A stretch of DNA of 64,000 nt, taken from NCBI GenBank assembly GCA_964387025.1, contig CAYLUZ010000003.1, positions 186,001 through 250,000 on the forward strand, read 5' to 3'. This DNA is from PNON01 sp964387025 (GTDB lineage Bacteria > Chloroflexota > Anaerolineae > Anaerolineales > Anaerolineaceae). The notes under the pieces are model-generated. The model was not told where the DNA came from, did not search any database, and saw only the letters and a list, made by a program, of their open reading frames with translations. Position 1 is the stretch's first letter; each line of letters opens with the position of its first letter. A program made the translations under genes and the position numbers. Shown here piece after piece: positions 52,999-62,381 of this stretch.

Positions 52999-53526
52999 AT
53001 GGAATGGCTCTTTTCAAGTTCAGCCTGGTTAGGTGCATTTTTTGTCTTCTTCATGCGGGTACTGGATATGGCGTGCGATACCCTGCGTGTACTTTTTGTC
53101 GTTCGAGGGAAGAAAAAACTCTCCTGGGTATTGGGTTTTGCACAGTCTGCAATTTTTATCGTTGCGATCAGTAAAGTATTAACAAATTTGGATAATCCAT
53201 TGACGGTCATTGGTTATGCTGCCGGCTTTGCTACAGGGAATGTGATTGGAATGTATATTGAAGAACGACTGGCTATCGGGCATACTTCAATCAGGGTAGT
53301 CAGTTCCCACCGCGGAACACTGGTGGTTGAGAAATTACGCGAGGCGGGCTTCGGAGTGACAGAAATTCCCGCGCGAGGCAAAGATGGCATGGTGACCGTT
53401 CTAAACCTGTCAGTTCAGCGTAAGGATATAGATCGAGTTGATACGATCGTGCTGGAAACTGATCCTGATGCGTTTATCACTACAGAAGATATTCGTCCTT
53501 TGCGGCGCGGTTTCTGGCGTTCGTAA
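52999..53526 (+). CDS. UPF0316/DUF2179 membrane protein
   Basis: A 175-residue protein. Three N-terminal membrane helices (including FFVFFMRVLDMACDTLRVLF) precede a DUF2179 cytoplasmic domain (STSIRVVSSHRG-like, VTVLNLSVQRKDID). This is the YebE/UPF0316 type. Function is unknown; the C-terminal ferredoxin-like domain may bind a small molecule. Directly behind the phosphorylase gene, so probably cotranscribed. Confidence 0.88.
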   Translation: MEWLFSSSAWLGAFFVFFMRVLDMACDTLRVLFVVRGKKKLSWVLGFAQSAIFIVAISKVLTNLDNPLTVIGYAAGFATGNVIGMYIEERLAIGHTSIRVVSSHRGTLVVEKLREAGFGVTEIPARGKDGMVTVLNLSVQRKDIDRVDTIVLETDPDAFITTEDIRPLRRGFWRS

Positions 53527-53532
53527 TAGCTA

Positions 53533-53554
53533 ATCATCTCCTCGAGGGGATGAT
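53533..53554 (+). terminator. Small hairpin after the DUF2179 gene
   Basis: A 9-bp stem with one G-U pair (53533-53541 with 53546-53554) around a TCGA loop, followed by ATTTCTT. It may be the first of two terminators. Confidence 0.45.
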
Positions 53555-53595
53555 ATTTCTTGAGGGTGGAATTCACGAGTTACCATTCTAAGTCC

Positions 53596-53624
53596 AAATT
53601 CGCCATTATTGGCGAATTTTCTTT
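53596..53624 (+). terminator. Intrinsic terminator
   Basis: A perfect 9-bp stem AAATTCGCC (53596-53604) with 53611-53619 and a 6-base loop, followed by TTCTTTT. It ends the phosphorylase/DUF2179 transcript. Confidence 0.75.
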
Positions 53625-53715
53625 TACCGGGAAAATTGAGGGGGATAATTTTCTCCTAATTGTGTAAATAGTGCTTTAATTAGATAAATATTAGAAACCA
53701 ATCAGATGAGGCGCT

Positions 53716-55371
53716 ATGTCAAAATATGACCTTAAATCGTTAAACTTACCAAAATTAACAGGAACACCATTAAAGCTATTCGCAGCCGCGGTAGAAAATC
53801 CTGCCCTCCGGGGTGCATTGATGCCCGGATTACTTGTGAATGGTGGAATTCCTGACTTGCGCCAGTTAACCCTGAAGGAAGTGCCAACTTTTTACCCTTT
53901 CGTTCAACCTCAAGACCGCATCCATCCACAGGAATTCAAGGCTGATAAGGAAGGCAAGCCCATCAACTTTCCCTTCCAAAAAATAACAGATTATGCCAAC
54001 GCTTACCGTAAAGGAGAGACTACACCTCTGGAGGTCGCGGAAAAAGTACTGGTAGCTATTGAACAAAGTAAAAATTCAACTCCAGACCTGAAATTGTTTA
54101 TTGCGGTCTACCGCGAGGATGTCTTAATGCAGGCTAAGGCATCCACTGAAAGATATGCCCGACATAAACCCCTCAGCCTACTGGATGGAGTCCCGATAGC
54201 GGTAAAAGATGAAGTGGATATGCTTCCTTACCCGACCACAGTGGGTACTCGTTTCATGGGGCAGGAACCTGCCAAACAAGATTCGACGGTCGTTGCCCGT
54301 CTCAGGGAAGTTGGAGCATTACTGGTCGGTAAAACCAACATGCATGAGATTGGCATCAACCCGAATGGATACAACGATACTTATGGTGCTGTTCGAAATC
54401 CGTATGACCCGACATGTGATCCAGGTGGCAGCTCCAGTGGAAGCGCTGCAACGGTGGCTGCGGGAATTGTACCGGCTGCCATCGGTGCCGATGGTGGAGG
54501 ATCGATTCGTATTCCAGCATCCTTATGTGGATTGGTCGGCCTAAAATCCACCTTTGGACGTATTAGTGAATTTGGTGCAGCACCTTTATGCTGGAGTGTG
54601 GGGCATTTGGGTCCACTGACAGTCAGTGTCGAAGATACTGCACTGGTCTATTCTGTGATTGCCGGTGCGGATGAGAAAGACAAAAATACCGTCCGTCAAC
54701 CAGCAGTCACTCTAAAAGATTGGAATAAAGGGGACCTGGACGGAGTTACAGCAGGAATTTATCCTGAATGGTTTGAACATGCAGATCCCGAAGTTGTAAA
54801 AGTAAATTATGAATTAATCGAAAAATTGAAAACACGTGGATTAAAAGTAAAGGAAATCGAAATTCCCGAATTGAACGCCACCCGGGTCGCCCACGCAATT
54901 ACCATACTTTCAGAGATGGCGATCTGCCTGAAAAAGTTCGCAGCCCAACGTCAACAACAAGGAGCAGCAGTGCGATTATCACTGGTCATCGGCGAAGTGC
55001 TTACCGCGATGGACTATCTGCAGGCTCAAAGAATGCGTACCAGGGCGATGAATCATTTTAATTCCATTTTTTCTGATGTGGATGTAATTTTGACTCCTGC
55101 CACGGCCAAAGCATCCCAGCCGATCTTACCCGGAGGCTTGAAGGGTGGTTGGTCGGACCTGTCTTTGGACACTGAAATGATGCGGTTCATCATTCCAGGA
55201 AATTTACTTGGCTTACCGGCGATCAGCTTCCCCAGTGGATTTGATTCCAGGGGTATGCCAATTGGAATGCAGGCGATAGGACGCCACTGGGATGAATCAC
55301 TGCTCTTAAGGACAGCGTACAATGCTGAACAAATCGTGGAGAGAAAATTGCCTAAGATATACTTTGGCTAG
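53716..55371 (+). CDS. Amidase-signature family amidase
   Basis: A 551-residue amidase. The Ser-cisSer-Lys triad is visible: Lys in PIAVKDEVDM, GGSSSGSAATVAAG, and Ser in GADGGGSIRIPAS. The N-terminal 100 residues are an extra helical region before the domain. Closest to the GatA/fatty-acid amide hydrolase style without GatB or GatC nearby, so a small-molecule amide is the more likely substrate. GAGG precedes the ATG. Confidence 0.92.
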   Translation: MSKYDLKSLNLPKLTGTPLKLFAAAVENPALRGALMPGLLVNGGIPDLRQLTLKEVPTFYPFVQPQDRIHPQEFKADKEGKPINFPFQKITDYANAYRKGETTPLEVAEKVLVAIEQSKNSTPDLKLFIAVYREDVLMQAKASTERYARHKPLSLLDGVPIAVKDEVDMLPYPTTVGTRFMGQEPAKQDSTVVARLREVGALLVGKTNMHEIGINPNGYNDTYGAVRNPYDPTCDPGGSSSGSAATVAAGIVPAAIGADGGGSIRIPASLCGLVGLKSTFGRISEFGAAPLCWSVGHLGPLTVSVEDTALVYSVIAGADEKDKNTVRQPAVTLKDWNKGDLDGVTAGIYPEWFEHADPEVVKVNYELIEKLKTRGLKVKEIEIPELNATRVAHAITILSEMAICLKKFAAQRQQQGAAVRLSLVIGEVLTAMDYLQAQRMRTRAMNHFNSIFSDVDVILTPATAKASQPILPGGLKGGWSDLSLDTEMMRFIIPGNLLGLPAISFPSGFDSRGMPIGMQAIGRHWDESLLLRTAYNAEQIVERKLPKIYFG

Positions 55372-55460
55372 ATAAATTCCCCCTCTATAATTGGTTATAA
55401 TTTCGGTATAAAATATGGCTGGTCTTTTTCTTGCACCCAACCCTGTGTTAAGGAGTGCTC

Positions 55461-58400
55461 ATGAAAAGACCATCCCCATTTCGATATCTTCTGCTCATCA
55501 TCCCGGTTGGGCTTGTCATCGTTTTAGCGGGGGTATTGCGAACCCAACTCGCGCGAATGGCAGGGGTAACTACACCTGAAGCATCTGTTGTTGAAACCGA
55601 AATTACTTCAACGCCATTACCACCAGAAGAATTGGCGGCATTCCAGAAATCGGTTGATGCGGCAGTAGAAAAGCTAAAGCAGGCCGATCCCGGCTTTTCT
55701 GTTTACAACCCAAAGGTGAATAATGTCGAATTAGCAGAAGATGGTTCCATCGCATTGATCTGGCTTGAATCCTATGACCCCGAAACAGGAGATCTTCTAG
55801 CACGAGAACCTGAACTGGCAGTTGCAAAAAGCAACCCCGAAGGCCAGAAGGGAACTGGCGATGAATGGGGAATCACTCTACCATATGACCCTGCCTATGA
55901 CTCTGTGATAGGTAAGATGCCTACCAGTTTGATGGGTAAGGACCTTGTTCAACGCTACCAGGAAAAGTATGCACAACCTAAAGTAACTGCCAAGTTTGGA
56001 GGGTATTATCTTCCTTGGGCGGGCGGAGTATCAAAGAAGCTCACCTGGAGCCTCGGACATAAATCATGTGCCGGTTCCGATTGTAAATATGCATTCGATT
56101 TTGCGGATGGCAGCATGTTCCCGATCCAGGCCGCAAAAGGTGGAAGTGTTTTCGCTGCGCAATGGACATGTAATAATGGATCGACCAAATGCACCAACTA
56201 CCTGATCTTGCAGGATAACAGCACCACTCCCGTTTCTTATCAATTGTATTATCATCTTGCCAACGGATCTATTCCTGCAGCATTAAGAGTGAAGGGCACC
56301 CGAGTAAACCAGGGGCAATACATTGGAAACGTGGACGATACAGGTTACAGCACCGCCAACCATTTGCATTTTATGGTGCACACAAACAGTTATGGCTACT
56401 GGGGCGCGTCAGTCGATATCACTTTTAAAGATGTGGATATTAATTACGACCCTGTCACCAAAGGTGGAAGGCCGCGTATGACATACGAAGCCAGCCAGTA
56501 TGGTGGGCAGGGTCGGAATAATTATGTTTCCGGCAACCGGCCGGCAAATGCCCCAACAGGCAGCCTAACTGCTCCAGCACCAGGCCAGGTTTTCACTGCC
56601 AATAACTTGGTGGTAAGCGGTTTGGGCAAGGACGATAAAGGAATAGTAAAAGTCCAGGTGATTGCCAATTATGATAATGCCTGGCATGAAGTTGGAACAC
56701 CAGCTACTTCGGCGAAATTCTCCATCCCCGTCGATATGTGTGCTGCAGGAAAGGAAATGCCGGATGGGCCTATCATCCTCGCAGTAAACCTGTTTGATGT
56801 GGAAGGAAACCAATCTTATGGAAATGTAGGTTTCCGTGGTATCACCAAGAATTTTCCATGTAAATCTATACCGGTACAACCACCGTGCGTTCCCACAGCA
56901 AATCAAGTCGCAATATTCAATCAACCTAATTACACCGGAACCTGTAAGGTCTTCAATGCCGGCGACTATGGAAATCGTTCCTCGATGGGAAGCTTTTCCG
57001 GCAATGATGCCGCTTCTGTCCTCATCGGTAATAATGCTCAAGTAACGATCTGGGCAAAAGCCAGCTATACCAATCGCAGTGAGACTCTTGTCATCTCAGA
57101 TCCTGACCTGAAAGACAACCTCATCAATCGTGGAGCTTTCAACTCCTTCAAAGTAAAGACACTTACAACACTCGCAGCCACTCCATCGATCTCTTACCCA
57201 ACCAGCGGAGTAAATGTAACCAGTAATGACAGTCTTACTTTATATTGGTTGAATACAGGCTGGGCAGACGAATTCCAGGTTGCGTTAAGTGGAAATAATG
57301 GTTTTGCCACCCGAACATCTGCCTGGATGCAGGCTACATCCTGGAGTTTGGGAAGTTTACCTGTGGGGAGTTACAGTTGGAATGTTAAAGGGAGAAATAC
57401 TGCCAATAATTCCACATCAGCCCTCGCGACTGCAACATTTACTGTAACAGCGGCACCAGCGGTTACCGAGACTCCTTTATCAATTCCATTTATGGATACC
57501 GTTGAATCCGGTACCAATAATTGGAAAGCAACCGGTCTTTGGAAACAGACCACAACTAAATCCAGCAGCGCCACACATTCGTGGCTTTATGGTGAAACCA
57601 TCAGTTCTGTTCTTCAATATAATACCGGCATTATGGGATCATTGACATCTCCGACTCTCAGAATCCCGGAAAACGGTTATTACCTTCACTATACTTATCG
57701 ATATAAAACTGAAAGTGGAGGGAAATATTGGGACAACCGGATGATCCAAATTTCCAGAGATGGCGGACCTTTTACGGATGTCTATCAACTCTCAGATGAT
57801 CCTTTTGATACCTGGCTCTTAAGTCCGGCGATCGATCTCAGTGCGTATGCGGGCAGCAATATTCGTATCCGTTTCTATTTCAATACGGTAGATAATACGT
57901 TGAATACCGGTGATGGCTGGTATGTGGATAATATCCAGGTGGATAGAAGTGGCCCGGCTGGAGGATGCAACGAACCCGCCCCAAATAATTCTATCGCGGA
58001 AGCACAAAGTATTGCCGGAGGTGCAGCAGTAACCGGAGATATTTGCTCATCCGGAGATGTGGATTATTACAAATTTACTGCTACTGCCGGACAATCTTTA
58101 ACCATGGATATTGATGCCAAATCCATTGGCTCAGCGCTTGATCCAATCCTTTATTTGATAGATCGAAATGGGAAAACTGTACTGGCAGAGAATGATGATG
58201 AAGTAGCATCGGAAATTAAGGATTCCCGCATCTTCTATCTAATACCTTCAGATGGAACATATTATCTGAAAGTAAAAGCCTGGGACCATCCAATGGTGGG
58301 TGGAAGTAATTACTTTTATACCTTACGGATTTATAGTGATCCCACGGTACCAACGGCAAATATCAGTTACCCGGCAAATTCAGTAAAACTGCCTAATGGG

Positions 58401-59381
58401 CCAGTCGGTATCCGGGTGAATGCGACTGATAACCCGGGTGGTAGCGGTATTAGCCATGTGGTCATCTTCTGGCATAACCAGGATTGGAATTCAGGAAAGT
58501 GGACGAAGGTAGGAGAAGACTGGAATGGTACTGACGGATGGAATGTAGTTTTTGATACCTCCCGTGAAACTTATGGTACTGGCGGAGCAATCTATGCTCA
58601 AGTGTTTGATGGTTCTGGAAATTGGACAGGCACAGCCAGCTTCGATCTGACTACAGATCCCAGCCAGGTTCCACCGCCAACACCTACATCAAATTTATTA
58701 CCGCTTCCCGCAGAATCTGACATTAATACTGTTCTATTACAATGGAATGCGACTGAAACAGGTACCGGGATCGGTGGATTCGAATTCCAGGTACAAGAAA
58801 ATGGTGGAGCCTGGATCGATTGGCTACCAGTAAATGGTGTAAAACCAACGGATCGCTCTATCTGGTTCATAGGAGTCCCTGGAAAGAATTATGCCTTTAG
58901 GATGCGAATAGTGGATGGAACTGGCGCAAAAGAGGAGTATCCTTCAGTTGCAGAAACAGTGATAAAGCTAAAAGAATGCACAGTTGGAGCTGATAGTTTT
59001 GAGGTGGATAATATTGCCACAACAGCCAATAACATTCCGACGAATACAGACCGGCAGACTCGGACCTTCTGCGGACAGAATGATGAAGATTGGGGTAAGT
59101 TCTCCATTCAACCCGGCGAAATATTCTTTTTCAATGCTTTACCTTTATCTGCAGCAGATGCAGTGGTTTTAACCATTTATGATGCTGCGGGTAACCCGAT
59201 GGCGGAACAGTTCCCAACCCAATTAGGGCAACCGAGTACTTTACGTTGGATAGCTCCGGATAGTCAAACATATTACTTAAAGATGCGTAATTTCAATCCT
59301 TTGATTGCCGGTGACGGAGTTAGTTACCAAATATGGATCGATCAGGGAATCCGGGTATATCTTCCAATGGTGTTGCCATAA
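55461..59381 (+). CDS. Large secreted M23-like multidomain protein
   Basis: A 1306-residue exported protein. An N-terminal membrane anchor or signal (YLLLIIPVGLVIVLAGVL) is followed by an M23-like domain at about residues 170-330 (LGHKSC, YAFDFADG, HLHFMVH). Next come an Ig-like domain, a beta/gamma-crystallin-like segment (QPNYTGTCKVFNAGDYG), a fibronectin-like segment, a MAM/immune-inhibitor-A-like jelly roll (GDGWYVDNIQVD), a PPC domain (DVDYYKFTATAGQSL), further Ig-like repeats and a second PPC-like domain (NDEDWGKFSIQPG). It ends in VYLPMVLP. It probably acts on peptidoglycan or binds glycans at the cell surface. ATG at 55461 has AAGGAG; a GTG two codons upstream is less likely. Confidence 0.88.
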   Translation: MKRPSPFRYLLLIIPVGLVIVLAGVLRTQLARMAGVTTPEASVVETEITSTPLPPEELAAFQKSVDAAVEKLKQADPGFSVYNPKVNNVELAEDGSIALIWLESYDPETGDLLAREPELAVAKSNPEGQKGTGDEWGITLPYDPAYDSVIGKMPTSLMGKDLVQRYQEKYAQPKVTAKFGGYYLPWAGGVSKKLTWSLGHKSCAGSDCKYAFDFADGSMFPIQAAKGGSVFAAQWTCNNGSTKCTNYLILQDNSTTPVSYQLYYHLANGSIPAALRVKGTRVNQGQYIGNVDDTGYSTANHLHFMVHTNSYGYWGASVDITFKDVDINYDPVTKGGRPRMTYEASQYGGQGRNNYVSGNRPANAPTGSLTAPAPGQVFTANNLVVSGLGKDDKGIVKVQVIANYDNAWHEVGTPATSAKFSIPVDMCAAGKEMPDGPIILAVNLFDVEGNQSYGNVGFRGITKNFPCKSIPVQPPCVPTANQVAIFNQPNYTGTCKVFNAGDYGNRSSMGSFSGNDAASVLIGNNAQVTIWAKASYTNRSETLVISDPDLKDNLINRGAFNSFKVKTLTTLAATPSISYPTSGVNVTSNDSLTLYWLNTGWADEFQVALSGNNGFATRTSAWMQATSWSLGSLPVGSYSWNVKGRNTANNSTSALATATFTVTAAPAVTETPLSIPFMDTVESGTNNWKATGLWKQTTTKSSSATHSWLYGETISSVLQYNTGIMGSLTSPTLRIPENGYYLHYTYRYKTESGGKYWDNRMIQISRDGGPFTDVYQLSDDPFDTWLLSPAIDLSAYAGSNIRIRFYFNTVDNTLNTGDGWYVDNIQVDRSGPAGGCNEPAPNNSIAEAQSIAGGAAVTGDICSSGDVDYYKFTATAGQSLTMDIDAKSIGSALDPILYLIDRNGKTVLAENDDEVASEIKDSRIFYLIPSDGTYYLKVKAWDHPMVGGSNYFYTLRIYSDPTVPTANISYPANSVKLPNGPVGIRVNATDNPGGSGISHVVIFWHNQDWNSGKWTKVGEDWNGTDGWNVVFDTSRETYGTGGAIYAQVFDGSGNWTGTASFDLTTDPSQVPPPTPTSNLLPLPAESDINTVLLQWNATETGTGIGGFEFQVQENGGAWIDWLPVNGVKPTDRSIWFIGVPGKNYAFRMRIVDGTGAKEEYPSVAETVIKLKECTVGADSFEVDNIATTANNIPTNTDRQTRTFCGQNDEDWGKFSIQPGEIFFFNALPLSAADAVVLTIYDAAGNPMAEQFPTQLGQPSTLRWIAPDSQTYYLKMRNFNPLIAGDGVSYQIWIDQGIRVYLPMVLP

Positions 59382-59409
59382 CGAAATGAAATTGACTCAA
59401 AAAATCAAT

Positions 59410-59445
59410 AAAAGAGGTGCTCAGATTAGAAGGAGCACCTCTTTT
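59410..59445 (+). terminator. Strong intrinsic terminator
   Basis: A perfect 13-bp stem (59410-59422 with 59433-59445, core GAGGTGCTC), a 10-base loop and a T run at the end of the stem. It terminates the large M23 gene. Confidence 0.88.
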
Positions 59446-59647
59446 TGGTTTTGATCACAACATCATGAATAGGATAATTAGGTAATAAAAAACGACAATT
59501 CGAAAAATCATATGGTTAGTCAAGGGGATTAAACTGCAAATATATATTTGGATGCAAACCACTAATTATTGGTAACTATCAAGGAAAAATTAATAACGTC
59601 TCTATGGTAAAATTTCTTACTCCAAAAAACAATATTGATCGGACTTA

Positions 59648-60541
59648 ATGAACAAACGCATCTTTTCCTACATTGCTCTGGCAGCCGGAATATTGTCACT
59701 CACATTATCTGCATTCTTCGTCCGCTGGGCAGATGCGCCTGCTCCTGTTTTTGCATTTTATAGGATGGGGATTGGCGGATTACTGATTACCCCACTATTC
59801 ATTAAAGCAGGACCGCTAAAACAGATTCCATCGAAAAAACTCCTATTATTACCGATTTTAGGTGGTTTATTCACAACAGTTGACCTGACGCTGTGGAACA
59901 CCGGGGTGCAGTCCACCACCATCGCCAATGCTACCCTGCTCGGAAACACTGCACCAATATGGGTTGTATTATCGCTCTGGATAATTTTCAAGCAGAAATT
60001 CACAAATAAATTCTGGATAGGGTTGTTCCTGGCTTTGGTTGGAGCAGCCATAGTGTTAGGCTATGACTTTATTCGGAGGCCTCATTTTGGAGTGGGTGAC
60101 AGCCTGGCATTGCTATCAGGCATGTTTTATGGTGGATATTATCTCGCGACCCAATACGGACGCAAAAACCTGAATGTTATCCCTTATTTGTGGGTGGTAT
60201 CGATCACTGCATCAATATGTTTATTGATCGTTAGCCTGGTGATGGGTTATTCAATCATCGGATATTCCACACAATCATACCTGGCGTTTATTGGTGCAGG
60301 GATTGTCGTTCAGTGCATCGGGTATGTATCTATTGCATATGCACTTGGACATCTGCCAGCTTCGATAGTTGCTCCAACATTGATCCTTCAGCCTGTTTTT
60401 TCCGCACTACTGGCTATTACCATGTTTAATGAACAACTACTACCAATCCAGTGGATAGGAACAGCAGCAGTTCTCTCAGGAATATATTTGATCAACCGCA
60501 GCAATGATCCAATTAAAACAAAAGTATTGGTTGAAAAATAA
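59648..60541 (+). CDS. EamA/DMT-family transporter
   Basis: A 297-residue membrane protein with ten predicted helices in two EamA halves (ALAAGILSLTLSAFFVRWAD begins the first, GVGDSLALLSGMFYGGYYLA the second). Typical motifs are TLWNTGVQSTT, ATLLGNTAPIWVVL and PTLILQPVFSALLA. It probably exports an amino acid or other small metabolite. It converges on the PAS gene. Confidence 0.92.
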   Translation: MNKRIFSYIALAAGILSLTLSAFFVRWADAPAPVFAFYRMGIGGLLITPLFIKAGPLKQIPSKKLLLLPILGGLFTTVDLTLWNTGVQSTTIANATLLGNTAPIWVVLSLWIIFKQKFTNKFWIGLFLALVGAAIVLGYDFIRRPHFGVGDSLALLSGMFYGGYYLATQYGRKNLNVIPYLWVVSITASICLLIVSLVMGYSIIGYSTQSYLAFIGAGIVVQCIGYVSIAYALGHLPASIVAPTLILQPVFSALLAITMFNEQLLPIQWIGTAAVLSGIYLINRSNDPIKTKVLVEK

Positions 60542-60557
60542 CTATGCAGTTGATTTA

Positions 60558-60908
60558 TCAGCTTCGAATAAAATGCGGGATGTCATTTGGAATAGGCAGA
60601 GAAATTTCTACTATTCCAATGTATTTTTCTCCATCCATAACCGGTGCCTGGTAGATTAATTTCTTGCGGCCATTTTTCTCAATCGAATAAACGTTTACCC
60701 GTGGATGGTCCATTAATTCTTTAAGCTTGGTCCGACCTGGTTCCGGATGACAATCCAGAATATTTTCTCCGATTAATTTTTCTCCACCATCTTTTGAGAA
60801 TACCTCAATGGAAGCTGTATTCATGGCACGAATAATTCCATCAGCATCACAATAAGTCATTGCCACATTAATGCCATCCAGCCAGCTAGTTTTTCCCTCA
60901 ATCCTCAT
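60558..60908 (-). CDS. Small PAS-domain protein
   Basis: A 116-residue stand-alone PAS domain (GINVAMTYCDADGIIRAMN, NILDCHPEPGR, KYIGIVEISLP). The DCHP segment with Cys and His resembles PAS domains of the DUF438 type that may bind haem. It overlaps the upstream GGDEF gene by 4 bases (ATGA), so the two are translationally coupled and may interact. Confidence 0.82.
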   Translation of the reverse strand: MRIEGKTSWLDGINVAMTYCDADGIIRAMNTASIEVFSKDGGEKLIGENILDCHPEPGRTKLKELMDHPRVNVYSIEKNGRKKLIYQAPVMDGEKYIGIVEISLPIPNDIPHFIRS

Positions 60909-62116
60909 CGTTTCTCCATGTTCCGAAATAACAAAGTGGAATCGTTGATCCCGGATATTTTTTTCTTACTTTGCTTGACACTATACATGGATTGATCGGC
61001 AGCTTTTAAAGATTCATACAATGATCCACCTTTTTCGGTTATTGCCATCCCGAGGGATATTTGGATAGGTGAACCATTTACGGTGAATACCGAATTTGCA
61101 AACCTGGAATTGATCCGCTCGGTCACTCGTGCCAAAGTGTCCTCATTCGCACCTGCAAGGAGGGCAGAAAATTCATCTCCACCGATTCTGGCAACGACAT
61201 CCTCAGCCCTGAAGCATGACCGAAAAATTGCAGCAGCCTGAATAAGTAATTGATCTCCAGCTGCATGACCGTACGTATCATTGATTATCTTCAGACCATC
61301 CAAGTCAGCCATGATGGTACCAATAGGATAATGCCTGCCTCGCTCCAGCCTTATGATTTCTTCTTCGAAATAATGCCTGTTATAAAGACTGGTTAACTGA
61401 TCGTGGATACTTAAGAAACGAAGTCTCTCTTCGTTTTCTTTAAATTGCGTAATGTCCTGCCCCACAAATAGTACAAGCTTGGTTTTCCCAAGATTATTTC
61501 GCTGAAATACCAGCGACCGAAAACTGATCCATCTTGGATCACCATGCCAATTAATTAACCTAAATTCTGATTGAATTACGTCATTGCCAAGATTTTCAGA
61601 TAACTGCAAATTATGCTTTGTAAATATTTCCTGATCAGGAGGAAAAACTCTGCCACGAGTGAAAGCCGGTCCAAGGTGGAGCATTTCTTCACTGGAAACT
61701 CCAAAGAAATCTGAAAATTCCTGGTTAACATAATTATATTCATCGGTCTCTACATTAATTAGGCAAAGCAAATTAGGGGTTGTATCCAATACTTCCTGGA
61801 CCAACCTTGATCCCTCTTCAAGTAACCGGGTCCGCTCATTCACCCGTAATTCCATTTCAGTCCTCATCAGGTTTACCCTGGTAACCATTTGATTAAAGGA
61901 CTTTACGATTCCTGCCAGTTCGGGGTTTGATGGTTCAGGAATATGTTCCTCTGGTGGTATTTCTTTTTCTGCAATCTGGATGGCTTTTTCCAGGATGGAA
62001 ACGATGGGTTTACGAATCGTCGAATTATAGATCAAAAATCCGACAAATATAAAAAATACAGGTATAAGGATGAGGACAAGTATTTCCGGAAAAGAAGCTG
62101 TTGAAAAATTATTCAT
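60905..62116 (-). CDS. Membrane PAS-GGDEF diguanylate cyclase
   Basis: A 403-residue signalling protein. A membrane helix spans residues 10-30, then a HAMP-like/coiled linker (to about 100), a PAS domain (about 105-228), and a GGDEF domain with intact active site RIGGDEF (312-316) and a complete inhibitory RxxD site (Arg303-Ala-Glu-Asp306). It should make cyclic di-GMP and be product-inhibited. It has only one membrane helix and no extracytoplasmic sensor, so the PAS domain is the likely input. Confidence 0.92.
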   Translation of the reverse strand: MNNFSTASFPEILVLILIPVFFIFVGFLIYNSTIRKPIVSILEKAIQIAEKEIPPEEHIPEPSNPELAGIVKSFNQMVTRVNLMRTEMELRVNERTRLLEEGSRLVQEVLDTTPNLLCLINVETDEYNYVNQEFSDFFGVSSEEMLHLGPAFTRGRVFPPDQEIFTKHNLQLSENLGNDVIQSEFRLINWHGDPRWISFRSLVFQRNNLGKTKLVLFVGQDITQFKENEERLRFLSIHDQLTSLYNRHYFEEEIIRLERGRHYPIGTIMADLDGLKIINDTYGHAAGDQLLIQAAAIFRSCFRAEDVVARIGGDEFSALLAGANEDTLARVTERINSRFANSVFTVNGSPIQISLGMAITEKGGSLYESLKAADQSMYSVKQSKKKISGINDSTLLFRNMEKR

Positions 62117-62165
62117 TATGGTTCTTTAGCCATTCTTTGTAGTAGTTTTGTATTTCTATTATTAA

Positions 62166-62195
62166 AATATACTACCTTCAATATAAGTTTTACAA
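62166..62195 (-). promoter_or_regulatory. Candidate minus-strand promoter for the GGDEF/PAS operon
   Basis: Reading the minus strand, TTGTAA (62195-62190) and TATATT (62171-62166) are 18 bases apart. They are about 50 bases upstream of the ATG at 62116. An 8-bp hairpin (62198-62222) lies just upstream of the -35. Confidence 0.4.
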
Positions 62196-62381
62196 ATTTC
62201 CTTGATAGGATATTTCAAGGAATTCTTGTCGCCCATCTTCAATGGAATATAATTCAATCGGAGTGGGATAACAAAATTTAGACTAGCTAAAATACTATCC
62301 ACTAGACAAAATGTTATAATTTGATTGTACTTGACTTTAGTAAATTGGTAATAAACTGAGAGTAAATATCATAAAGGTGAA

